Positions 1 through 8,619 of a DNA stretch of 20,922 nucleotides are shown here, one piece after another. The DNA lies in IMG/VR virus record IMGVR_UViG_3300025674_004792, positions 1 through 20,922 of that record. One strand, given 5' to 3'. Source of the DNA: a virus. Position numbers and translations under genes: made by a program. Positions within the stretch are counted from its first letter, which is position 1, and each line of letters opens with the position of its first letter. Under the pieces are notes generated by a model. That model ran no database searches and was not told where the DNA came from. It worked only from the letters and a program-made list of their open reading frames with translations.

Positions 1-1214
1 TTCTGTAATTGTTGTAGTTCTTCTGCTACTCCAAGTTGTGTAGCTTGTACGTATTCTGTAGCAGTTTGTGTTTCTCTACCAAATCTTCTTTGTGCTGCTT
101 GTATTCCACCTAATGATAATGATGCTTGACCAAAACCTTTTCTTGCACCTTCTTGTGTTAATCCTTGCTGTACTAATGACTGTGCTACTAATTTATTTAC
201 ACCAAATCCTGCAACTTCTGCTTCACCGAGAACTTGTGATGCTCTTATCTGACCTTCTAATATATCTTTACCAACTTTTGGAGAAACAAACATAGCAAAT
301 ATTGCTTCATTTGGTAAATCAATACCATAATTATCTAAGTATGCTTGTTTTACTTGTGGAATGTTATTAACAATACCTTGATAACCTGCTTCTAATCTCT
401 GTTTAAACTCTAGTGGTGCTACATCTCCACTAAGTGCATTAACAATATCATCTTGAAACTCATTAGGATTTAAGTTATAATCACGCAAACTAGCTTTCAT
501 ATTATCCACAGCAGCAACATACTCTTGTTCTGTCATCCTAAGTGAACCATCTTTTCTCTTTATTCCAGGATAAATCTCATTCATTATTGGGTCTGCTCTC
601 ATTTCAGCTAAAGCTAAACGTTCATTTCCTGATTCTGCATATTTATTTAAAAACAATCTAATTAATCTATCATCTAAATAAGGATATAAACCTTTAGCCT
701 GTTCAAATGTAGATGGTCCTGTTTGTGCAACTTCTGCTACTTGTGCTGATGCTGCATAATTACCAAGTAATGTAGATAAAGTATCTGTATCAATACCACC
801 ACCTGAACCTTCAGGTTTGCTAGTTAAATTAAATCCTGCATTTCTATATGCTTTTTCTTCATCTGCATCTTTTGCAGTTATTGCAATACCATCAGAGTTC
901 CATAAAACTATAGGATAACCATCATCTACTACAGTTTCATCTACTACTGGTTCATCTACTACAGTTTCATCTACTACTGGTTCATCTACTACTGGTTTTG
1001 TTATTACTGGTTCTTTATCACTACCATAAACTAAACCTTGTGTATTTGCTATTGCACCAAATTTTTTAGATTGTGCTGCTGCTTCAGCTATTGAACGTGA
1101 TTTATTTATTTTTGCTTCTGCTGCAGCTCTTGTCTTAGGTCCAATAATTCCATCAGGTGTTACACCTAATTCTCTTTGTAATGCTTTAATCTCTTCCGTT
1201 GTCATATTTTCCAT
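1..1214 (-). CDS. Partial virion-associated protein with N-terminal peptidoglycan-binding domain
   Basis: The frame starts at ATG 1214 and stays open to the left window edge, giving 404 codons with no stop, so the C-terminus is missing. Residues about 5-36 match the PG_binding_1 fold: a leucine/glutamine-rich helix, then TPDGIIGPKT. This domain usually anchors cell-wall-active enzymes to peptidoglycan. Residues about 74-98 are an acidic linker made of VVDEP/VVDET repeats. The rest is predicted mostly helical and glutamine/alanine-rich, and no catalytic domain is visible in the part present. The start lies 2 bp after the upstream stop at 1217, with TAGTAGG about 7 nt before the ATG. A second in-frame ATG at 1205 has GGAAAAT before it and is a possible alternative. 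By position it is probably an internal, tail or ejection protein. The domain call is good; the role is inferred. Confidence 0.85.
   Translation of the reverse strand, partial: MENMTTEEIKALQRELGVTPDGIIGPKTRAAAEAKINKSRSIAEAAAQSKKFGAIANTQGLVYGSDKEPVITKPVVDEPVVDETVVDEPVVDETVVDDGYPIVLWNSDGIAITAKDADEEKAYRNAGFNLTSKPEGSGGGIDTDTLSTLLGNYAASAQVAEVAQTGPSTFEQAKGLYPYLDDRLIRLFLNKYAESGNERLALAEMRADPIMNEIYPGIKRKDGSLRMTEQEYVAAVDNMKASLRDYNLNPNEFQDDIVNALSGDVAPLEFKQRLEAGYQGIVNNIPQVKQAYLDNYGIDLPNEAIFAMFVSPKVGKDILEGQIRASQVLGEAEVAGFGVNKLVAQSLVQQGLTQEGARKGFGQASLSLGGIQAAQRRFGRETQTATEYVQATQLGVAEELQQLQ
931..990 (-). repeat. Two perfect 30-bp tandem repeats encoding a VVDEP/VVDET linker
   Basis: Bases 931-960 and 961-990 are identical. 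Each 30-bp unit is two near-identical 15-bp halves differing only in their first few bases, and a further partial half-unit follows from 991. In the minus-strand frame they encode pentapeptides VVDEP and VVDET in alternation. The repeat lies between the peptidoglycan-binding domain and the helical body, so it probably acts as a flexible acidic spacer. Unit number could vary by slippage or recombination. Confidence 0.9.
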
Positions 1215-1216
1215 AA

Positions 1217-2434
1217 TTAACCTACTAAACTTTGTCCTGTAAATACACCTGATACATCTTGTTTGAACACATCTGTCATAGCACCAAGTACTGTGTCTTG
1301 ATATGTTGGGTCATTCTCATATTGTTTTCTTATTTCTGCAGCAAACAATGTCATATCTCCACCAACCTTTTGTGATATAATGTCCACATTTTTCTTATCT
1401 TGATTAGATAAAGCAGACTTACCAACAATAGTTTGGAATGTTCTATATAGTGGTGCAGACCATAAGGCGTGTTGACTACCTTTATAACCAGGAAACATTG
1501 TATCGTGTGCAGATTGTAATTGATTTTTAATAATATCTAAATTAGTTGTTACACCTTCTCCTAATGAAGCATCTGCTCTTAACATAGCTGCATACTTATC
1601 AATAACACCATTATTTTCAAATGCCATAGCTGTATCTACACCTAAGTATTGTGTAACTAATTCTTTTGCATCTGCAACTCCACTATGAGTAGGATTAATT
1701 CTTTGTATAAAACCTGTATAGTTTTGGTTCATAACACCTTGACCACCTGCCATAGCTAATTTGTATGGGTCAATAAGATAGGATATTGTCATAGCTGCTT
1801 CACCAGTAGTCATATTTCCTTGTGCAATATCTCCTGCTAATTGTCTAACTAAATCATCTACACCTTCACCTGATATTCCCATTTGTGCAATTTGTAGTTT
1901 AAGTGCTGTGTAATTATCTTTAACTAACTTAGCTGCTTTAGTTGGATTAGTATATATTAATTTAATCCACTCTCTTTGTTCAGGCGTACTATCTTTAAAC
2001 CAAGTTAATTGGTCTAAGTATGGCGATATATCTTCACCAGTTATTGCACCATAAGCAAACAACTGTTGTACTTCATCATCTAAATACCATCTTTTACCAA
2101 ATATTTCTGCTTTCTTTTGCAAATCGTTTTCCACATTTTCCAATATCCAATCAACATCTGTCTTTGGATTTTTAGGGTCTATGACTTTTAAGTCTGATAA
2201 GTTGAACATTGGAAAAAATGCATAACCATACTTGTCTGCAAATGTATCTATTGTATATTCTGTTGCTTGATTAAACGCACCTTCAGCAAAACTTTCAGGT
2301 AAATCAACATCAACTACTAATGGCATAACATTACCACTTGTAGCCGTGTACATATACACAGCATAATATTCACCATCTACAAGTATTAATTCATCAGGTG
2401 TTTGTAGTAAGCTACCTTCTTTAAATATTGCCAT
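1217..2434 (-). CDS. Unknown phage structural protein, mostly helical (405 aa)
   Basis: No catalytic motif is recognised. The N-terminus (about residues 1-35) is short and predicted beta-rich. The remainder is predicted alpha-helical with many Gln, Asp and Ala residues, and no signal peptide or membrane segment is seen. A C-terminal stretch around MFPGYKGSQHALWSAPLYRT loosely recalls repeated helical proteins in actinobacterial phage structural modules, but this is memory only. Its ATG shares one base with the TAA of the upstream 1549-aa gene (TAATG), with AGGGAT upstream as a modest Shine-Dalgarno site, so coupled translation is likely. It is followed within 2 bp by the peptidoglycan-binding gene. 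It is most likely a virion protein of the ejection or tail set. A capsid role cannot be excluded but is not supported. Confidence 0.75.
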   Translation of the reverse strand: MAIFKEGSLLQTPDELILVDGEYYAVYMYTATSGNVMPLVVDVDLPESFAEGAFNQATEYTIDTFADKYGYAFFPMFNLSDLKVIDPKNPKTDVDWILENVENDLQKKAEIFGKRWYLDDEVQQLFAYGAITGEDISPYLDQLTWFKDSTPEQREWIKLIYTNPTKAAKLVKDNYTALKLQIAQMGISGEGVDDLVRQLAGDIAQGNMTTGEAAMTISYLIDPYKLAMAGGQGVMNQNYTGFIQRINPTHSGVADAKELVTQYLGVDTAMAFENNGVIDKYAAMLRADASLGEGVTTNLDIIKNQLQSAHDTMFPGYKGSQHALWSAPLYRTFQTIVGKSALSNQDKKNVDIISQKVGGDMTLFAAEIRKQYENDPTYQDTVLGAMTDVFKQDVSGVFTGQSLVG

Positions 2435-5400
2435 TATCTATCCCTATTATAAACTGTATTTGCTAGTTGTAATGTTCTATTCATAATTACATTAGCTTCA
2501 GGTCTATTGTTATAGTACCCATTTAATACTTTATCATAATCAATATTGTCTTGCATTAGTTGTACTTTGTAATCATCAGGTACTTGTGCTTTCCATAAAT
2601 CTTCTCGTATATCTAATTCTTCGCTGTTATCTATTAGTGCATCTTCAAACACTTCACCTTGTGATTGTCTAAATAAATTATCTAAAGTAAATGTCCATAT
2701 TTTATCTGATAGTATTTCGGATGGTGACCTTTCTCCTGCTTCTTGTAATATCTCTAGCAGTTCAGGACCATAATCTTGCCAAAAAGTTTCTTCGACTATT
2801 TGTTTTTCCCAATCTTCACCATTAGCTAATATCTCATTTCTTTTAGCAAACACGTTAGCTAGTTCAGGAATACCTTGCATAGCTGCAATTATTAAGTTAG
2901 CTACTTCATATGCTGCCCATACTGTAGCTGCTGTAGCTGCTACACCACCAAGTGATACTGCACCTGCTGCTAATGCAGCTTTTTGTGCTTGTGCAAATGC
3001 TTTAGAAATTAATGTTTCACCTATGTCTAATGTTTTCCAAGCGTAACCTAATGTCTTACCTGTCTTAGTTTGTGAAAATGATTTAGCCATTTTACGTAAA
3101 GTTTGTTTATCAGGATTAAGTCCTACTGGTGGTCTATCAGGATTAAATGGTACACCATAAAAATCTGTTCCTTCTATTCCATTTAGATTTTGACCTAAAG
3201 AATAACCTGCGTGTATTCTTGGTAAATTATCATCATTAACTAATTGTGTTGTTACACCATTTTTAATAAAGTTTTGGTCACTTACAACTACATCTATTGT
3301 TGAATATGTAGGTGTATCATTTGGAAATATATTTTGTATGTTACTTTCTAAAACACCATTATATATATCCTTATTTGGAACTAAAAATTCTACATTTATC
3401 ATAGATATTGGATTATTAGTTTTTATAGTTTGACCATCTATTTCAATTCCAAATTCAGATAATCTTTGTAATGTAAACCCTGAACCTAGTTCAATATTTT
3501 GACCTTTTCTTTTAGCTATTGAGAAATATCTTGGCAAATCCTGTGGGTCACTAGAAGGTAATTTAAAATATATTTGTACTGCACCATCTATTCTGTTATC
3601 TACTAAATCAAATAACTTTGTTAATTTATTATTTATTTCATCAAGTTCAGGAATATGTGTAAATAATGCATCTAATTCAACAATACTATATATTTGTTGT
3701 GGAGAAACTTGATTAGGTGTTACTCTACCTGTAGGTGTTTGGTTTTGTATAGTAACTAAATCTTCTTGCATCCATCTATATCTTTCAGCTAACTCATCTG
3801 GAGATACTAATTGTGATTTATATTGAAGTATATCTCCTTCTCTTGAACCTAAAGTAATTCGTGTATTTTCAAAATCTCCATCTGTTATACCTATAGCTCT
3901 AGCTATTCTTCCAACAGGATGTACTCTATCCACCATAGATGCAGTTCTATCTGTTATTCCTGGTTCAATATCTATGCCTAATTCGTTCATAACTTGTGTA
4001 AATGCTGTATTAACTATGTTTACTTGTGAATCTCCAAAAGCAATATTAGATGAAATAGAGTTCATTATATTACCATCACTATCGGTATTGGTAATAACTT
4101 CTATGGTTGTATAATTTTTACTTAATTGTATACGACCATCAGCTAATGTTTCTTGATATATAACTGATGCTTCATAATACTGTCTTGGAAATTGCTCATT
4201 ACCAAATTTTTCTGTTCCTACAAATTCTATATCTGAAGATAACAATATATTTTCATCTGCTCTATTTCCTAATTGTTTAATCCAATAATTCATATTTCTA
4301 GTAAATAAATGTTTTGCTCTTTCACTTAGTACATTTCTTCCACTAAAATATCCGTGCTGAACACCAGTAAATACATCAGCAATTCTTTCTGCATCTACTT
4401 CAAATACATCTGATAATAATGTTAGTTGTGCATCTCCATTACTGTAATGTCCTGAAGCACCTGTAAATGTTGATTGTGTAGAATCATAAGGATAATATGC
4501 ACCGGCTTCAGGTTCTAATTGCAAACCAGTTCTTAAATTTTGATATGTATCTTCTAAATTTATTGTTTGTATATATTGGCTTAATCTTTGAGAACCAAAA
4601 GCATCAGGAGTATCAGGAGTAGAACTTGTAATTGCTGTTGGTGTTTGTGAACCATCTGTTATCCAATCATTTATAACTTGATTAGTATCAATTTCAGGTC
4701 CATCTTCAGTTATATCTATTAATAACTCTTGTTCTAAATCTGTTCTTGTTTTAATTCCTAATTCAATTCTTTTACTTTCAGGAATATTCATTAACAATAA
4801 GTTTTCAAAAATATTCCATTGTGAAGCACCAGTTCCCCATAAATCTTTTAATGGTCCAGTAGCAATTAAATCATTACCTGTGTGATGTAAATCCCAACCT
4901 ATTCCACCTAATTCAAATTTAGATATACCAAGTTTTTGTAATGTTTCTTCAGGCACATCCATAACATTGACACCTGTCATTAATTCAAAACTTTCTGTTT
5001 TAAAAATTAAAGCCATTAAATCTTTAGGAGTTATTAAATCTTCTAGTTCTTTTATCAAACGACTAATATCTCCTGTTTTTGTTACAAAAGTTGTATTACC
5101 TTTTAACAAATGGTCTAATATTAATCCTACATTCCAAGGTTGACCACCAAATCCTAATTGGAACATAGCATCTATAACTTTTCTTTTAGGAAATATACTT
5201 AAATCTGCATTTGCTAATCCTATCATTTGCAAATGTCTTGGTGATTTATTTATATCATTAAATATTTTTTTAGTTGCTGTTCCTTGAATATCGTATGGTT
5301 CACCCCATAAAACTTCATCATATTCTAAATCAATAGAAAATTCTTTATTACTTAATTTTGTTTTCCAACCACTATCTATTTCATTATTTGCATTAGGGTA

Positions 5401-7083
5401 TCTAACCATACTGCTTCTTATTACATCAGCATTTTTTTGTTCTCCTGCTGTCATTGTCATAGCATCTAATTTATTAAATAAAAATCCTCCAAGTTGATAG
5501 GTATTAGCAACATAAGAATTAATTGGTGAGTTAAACAATACTACACCATCTGCATCAGCAACAGCTAACAATCCTCTAAACCATTCAACTGCAACTCTTA
5601 CACCTCTGCTTTGTAAATTTTTTACTTTTTTTGCATTGTCTATTAAAGGATTTGGATAATAACCAATGGTTGCATCAGGAGTAAAATCTAAAAAGTTTGT
5701 TTGAATACTAGCTTCAGTAACTCTGAGTCCTCTACGTGCAGTACCTACATCATTTTCAAATCTTCTATGACCTGGTTGGTCTGATTCTGCAATACTTACA
5801 ATATGCTGATTACCATTTACATCAGTATGAACTAAACCTAAAAAATAACTAGGTTTTTTAATTAGTTCCTGGTATCTTGTTCCATCAGCTTTTTCTAATA
5901 TTTTTTTAAAAAATTCACCAATACCTTTTTTATTTACTACCATTTTATGTAAAGTATTTTGATTATATCTACTACTACCCGCATAACCACGTACACCTAT
6001 TATCCTCCAACTAAATTTATCTCCTGCTCTATCTAAAGCAGCTTGTATAAATGGATTTCTGTTTATTCTGTTTAACAAAATTCCAAACCTCGAATGAGTT
6101 GCTTGACTTGTAGTTATGAGTGGTCCATTAGAACCATCACTATTAATTAAATTTTGAAATTTTACATTATTATCTTTTAAAATATCATACCTTGTGTCTA
6201 AATAATCAGCTAACTTTTTTTGTACTGCATCATTATCTTCAGGAAATATTATTCTTGTTGTTTTATACGCTTCAGGAGTATTATCTACTGCTTTTTTATT
6301 TATATCGTGTGTATTAAATGGTTGTAATTCATTTAATTCATCAGGACCTAATTCTGATATATATGCACTATTTGCAGCTACAGGTAACTCTAATCTAACT
6401 GACCATCCTGTTTCTTTTCCGTGTTCTATTAATATTTCTGCTAATTCATTAAAGTCAACTAACCTATCCCCTCTTATAAATTCTTGTAAAGTAAAACTAG
6501 GATAAAAAACAGAATCATTATTAACATATAAAAAATTTTCATCTATTGCTTTTAATAATCTTTGTTTAGCTTCATCAAGAGAGTTATATTCACTCGGATA
6601 ATTTTGATATAACTTTTCTGCTACACCATTTAATTCTTCAGGTAGATTAGCAGGGTCTAATGCTTGTGCTGCATCAACTGCTTGTGTAGTTTCTGTTGTT
6701 CTAGCTCTAGGTGTTTCAGGTTCAGTTGGTGTTTCAGGTAAATCAACATTACTTAAACTATCATCATTGTACAAAGATACAAGTAACTCATCACCTATAT
6801 TTCTTTCTATTTGTTCTTCAAAATCAACCACAAACGAATTAGGTAATTGTCCACCTGCATCCATTACTGCATTATAAATACTTTCTGATACTCTTCTAGT
6901 TACCACTCTTGGAAAATTATTAGAATCATATTCTGTACCTACTTGTACAGCAGTATCTTTAATTAAACTTTTTACTCTATTTTGCTCTCTATTAGATAGA
7001 TTACTTACATTTATTTGTGTTTCTCTACCTACATAGTCTATTGCTAAACGATATACTTCATTTACAAATTCATTAAGTGTCAT
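2434..7083 (-). CDS. Giant phage protein of unknown function (1549 aa) with C-terminal hydrophobic segment
   Basis: An uninterrupted 1549-codon frame. The N-terminal ~110 residues are predicted helical and are followed by a Pro/Thr/Glu-rich linker at about 113-135, as often separates domains. The long middle is mixed alpha/beta without a recognised active site. Residues about 1365-1405 form an Ala/Val/Gly-rich hydrophobic stretch (AAGAVSLGGVAATAATVW lies within it) long enough for one or two membrane passes. The C-terminus is charged and helical. The ATG overlaps the TGA of the 56-aa gene (ATGA), and no good Shine-Dalgarno site precedes it, which suggests re-initiation after that gene. Length and position fit an internal virion protein ejected into the host envelope, or a large multi-domain 'polyvalent' protein. 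Both are inferences. Confidence 0.8.
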   Translation of the reverse strand: MTLNEFVNEVYRLAIDYVGRETQINVSNLSNREQNRVKSLIKDTAVQVGTEYDSNNFPRVVTRRVSESIYNAVMDAGGQLPNSFVVDFEEQIERNIGDELLVSLYNDDSLSNVDLPETPTEPETPRARTTETTQAVDAAQALDPANLPEELNGVAEKLYQNYPSEYNSLDEAKQRLLKAIDENFLYVNNDSVFYPSFTLQEFIRGDRLVDFNELAEILIEHGKETGWSVRLELPVAANSAYISELGPDELNELQPFNTHDINKKAVDNTPEAYKTTRIIFPEDNDAVQKKLADYLDTRYDILKDNNVKFQNLINSDGSNGPLITTSQATHSRFGILLNRINRNPFIQAALDRAGDKFSWRIIGVRGYAGSSRYNQNTLHKMVVNKKGIGEFFKKILEKADGTRYQELIKKPSYFLGLVHTDVNGNQHIVSIAESDQPGHRRFENDVGTARRGLRVTEASIQTNFLDFTPDATIGYYPNPLIDNAKKVKNLQSRGVRVAVEWFRGLLAVADADGVVLFNSPINSYVANTYQLGGFLFNKLDAMTMTAGEQKNADVIRSSMVRYPNANNEIDSGWKTKLSNKEFSIDLEYDEVLWGEPYDIQGTATKKIFNDINKSPRHLQMIGLANADLSIFPKRKVIDAMFQLGFGGQPWNVGLILDHLLKGNTTFVTKTGDISRLIKELEDLITPKDLMALIFKTESFELMTGVNVMDVPEETLQKLGISKFELGGIGWDLHHTGNDLIATGPLKDLWGTGASQWNIFENLLLMNIPESKRIELGIKTRTDLEQELLIDITEDGPEIDTNQVINDWITDGSQTPTAITSSTPDTPDAFGSQRLSQYIQTINLEDTYQNLRTGLQLEPEAGAYYPYDSTQSTFTGASGHYSNGDAQLTLLSDVFEVDAERIADVFTGVQHGYFSGRNVLSERAKHLFTRNMNYWIKQLGNRADENILLSSDIEFVGTEKFGNEQFPRQYYEASVIYQETLADGRIQLSKNYTTIEVITNTDSDGNIMNSISSNIAFGDSQVNIVNTAFTQVMNELGIDIEPGITDRTASMVDRVHPVGRIARAIGITDGDFENTRITLGSREGDILQYKSQLVSPDELAERYRWMQEDLVTIQNQTPTGRVTPNQVSPQQIYSIVELDALFTHIPELDEINNKLTKLFDLVDNRIDGAVQIYFKLPSSDPQDLPRYFSIAKRKGQNIELGSGFTLQRLSEFGIEIDGQTIKTNNPISMINVEFLVPNKDIYNGVLESNIQNIFPNDTPTYSTIDVVVSDQNFIKNGVTTQLVNDDNLPRIHAGYSLGQNLNGIEGTDFYGVPFNPDRPPVGLNPDKQTLRKMAKSFSQTKTGKTLGYAWKTLDIGETLISKAFAQAQKAALAAGAVSLGGVAATAATVWAAYEVANLIIAAMQGIPELANVFAKRNEILANGEDWEKQIVEETFWQDYGPELLEILQEAGERSPSEILSDKIWTFTLDNLFRQSQGEVFEDALIDNSEELDIREDLWKAQVPDDYKVQLMQDNIDYDKVLNGYYNNRPEANVIMNRTLQLANTVYNRDR

Positions 7084-7250
7084 AGCAGAGTAGTTAAATC
7101 AATAAATAAATCTGTTTCGCTTATAAAGTCAGGGTTTAATTTTTCTGATTCTATATCAATTCCAAAAGAACTCCATTTAACTTTTCCATCTTCTAAATAA
7201 ACTTCTAGTTCAGGATTTTCTTTTAAATATTCATTTAACTTATCTGCCAC
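7080..7250 (-). CDS. Small acidic protein of unknown function (56 aa, GTG start)
   Basis: This frame fills the gap between two long genes. It starts at GTG 7250, inside the end of the lysozyme-fold gene in another frame, and stops at a TGA that overlaps the ATG of the 1549-aa gene by 4 bp. GGAG at 7260-7263 is 9 nt upstream, a reasonable ribosome-binding site. The product begins VADKLNEYLKENPELEVYLE and is rich in Asp, Glu and Leu, with no cysteine pairs or membrane segment. The exact tiling between neighbours, the use of the ribosome-binding site, and the lack of a separate Shine-Dalgarno site for the next gene all support it as real. It may couple translation of the 1549-aa protein. Function is unknown. 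Confidence 0.75.
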   Translation of the reverse strand: MADKLNEYLKENPELEVYLEDGKVKWSSFGIDIESEKLNPDFISETDLFIDLTTLL

Positions 7251-8619
7251 GGAACATATCTCCTATTGCATTTCTTTCTTCAGTTACCTTAGACTTTTTA
7301 CCTTGTGGTTTAACTCTAAGTATTTTTTCCAAGTTATTTAAAAATGTTGGTGCTGCTGTTTGTGGTGCTACTCCTTGACCAACGTTTTGTCCTGGTCTTT
7401 TTGGAAATCTAGTATTGTTTTTATCTTCTAAAAATTGTCCTCTGTTTACTGGAAATCCTGTTCCAGGAGTTCTAATAGTAGTATCAGGTGCTTGGTCTGT
7501 AGTCATACCTAGTTCATTTTTAACTTCTACATCAACTTTTACATATGGTTGTACAGTTCTAAAAATATATTCATAAACACTATTAAGTTGTTCTAGTGGT
7601 TCTTCTTCTTTCTTGTTAAGAAAATACTGATACAAATATTGCTTTACAGCATTAACTCTTTGATTGACTACTTTACCAGTAATTACTTTACCAGTTGCAG
7701 CATCATAATAATTATCATTTGGATTTACATTTTTATTTTGCAGTAAATCTACAATGTTTTGACCATCTCCAACCATATCAACACCTCTATAACTAGCGTT
7801 GTATGGTAAATAAATATTAATATTTTTTGCATACATATCTACAATTTGTTGTGGACTTAAATCTTTAACTTCTTCAACACCTGCAAACATATTTTTTAAT
7901 TGATTGTTTACTTGTTCACCTGTATATAACCTAACTCTATTACCTTTACCTGTAGCATAAGTTTCTTCATTGTTTAACAATCTACCTTCTTTTGCCATCT
8001 GAATAGCACTCATCATTTCTCTAAGTGTCTTAGGTTTTTCTTCTAAAATATTTTGTCCTCTTGTTCTTTCAAATCCTTCTGCAGTAGGTTCAGGTTGTAT
8101 ACTTTCTATAGTTCCATTAGGATTTTGTATTTGTTCAGGATTTTCAATTAAGTTAACATCATATTGTTTTGCTGTTTCTATAAATGGACCACTATTACTT
8201 TTAATACCAAAATCTTGTACACCAACAGTTGTCCAGTTATCAATACCAATTCTTTCACCTTCGTTATATTGTGCTATTAATACAGCAGCAATAGCATTAA
8301 GTCCAGGGTCATCTAATGCATCTTTAATGTCATCATATGAATTAAATATATCAAATTGTTTTAAATAGTTACCCCATACAGATGAATTAATTTGCCAAGG
8401 TCCTCTTGACTTACCATTATCTCCTGGTTTGTTTGTAGCAAATCCACTAGGAACATCACCATCTCTATGCTCTGCTAATGCAATAGCAATTAACTTAGTA
8501 ATATCTTCTTCTTTATTTGGGTCTAATAATAAATCACTACTTTGATATTCAAAGTCTTGTCCATCAAGATAATTCTTTGCATATTGTATAAACTGAAATA
8601 ATTGCTGTGGGCTATACAT
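7240..8619 (-). CDS. Lysozyme-like / transglycosylase-fold virion protein (459 aa)
   Basis: The first ~130 residues look like the lysozyme superfamily. They contain a helix ending in a candidate catalytic glutamate (ALAEHRDGD, about E50), the GPWQIN signature at about 73-78 (compare G-L-F/W-Q-I-N in soluble lytic transglycosylases), and an Ala-rich helix with NAIAAVLIAQYNEGE at about 108-122. Such enzymes cleave the glycan strand of peptidoglycan. Without a signal peptide it probably acts from the virion during DNA entry, as the transglycosylase domain of T7 gp16 does. Residues about 150 onward form an unrelated, largely polar region, with a Pro/Thr/Gln-rich, probably disordered tail. GAGGAG lies 7 nt upstream of the ATG, which shares one base with the preceding TAA. 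The gene overlaps the 56-aa gene by 11 bp. The fold call is fairly sure; activity is inferred. Confidence 0.8.
   Translation of the reverse strand: MYSPQQLFQFIQYAKNYLDGQDFEYQSSDLLLDPNKEEDITKLIAIALAEHRDGDVPSGFATNKPGDNGKSRGPWQINSSVWGNYLKQFDIFNSYDDIKDALDDPGLNAIAAVLIAQYNEGERIGIDNWTTVGVQDFGIKSNSGPFIETAKQYDVNLIENPEQIQNPNGTIESIQPEPTAEGFERTRGQNILEEKPKTLREMMSAIQMAKEGRLLNNEETYATGKGNRVRLYTGEQVNNQLKNMFAGVEEVKDLSPQQIVDMYAKNINIYLPYNASYRGVDMVGDGQNIVDLLQNKNVNPNDNYYDAATGKVITGKVVNQRVNAVKQYLYQYFLNKKEEEPLEQLNSVYEYIFRTVQPYVKVDVEVKNELGMTTDQAPDTTIRTPGTGFPVNRGQFLEDKNNTRFPKRPGQNVGQGVAPQTAAPTFLNNLEKILRVKPQGKKSKVTEERNAIGDMFRGR

Noticed and set aside
931-990. CRISPR-like array
   Set aside because: The repeats are directly adjacent with no spacers and lie in frame inside a coding region.
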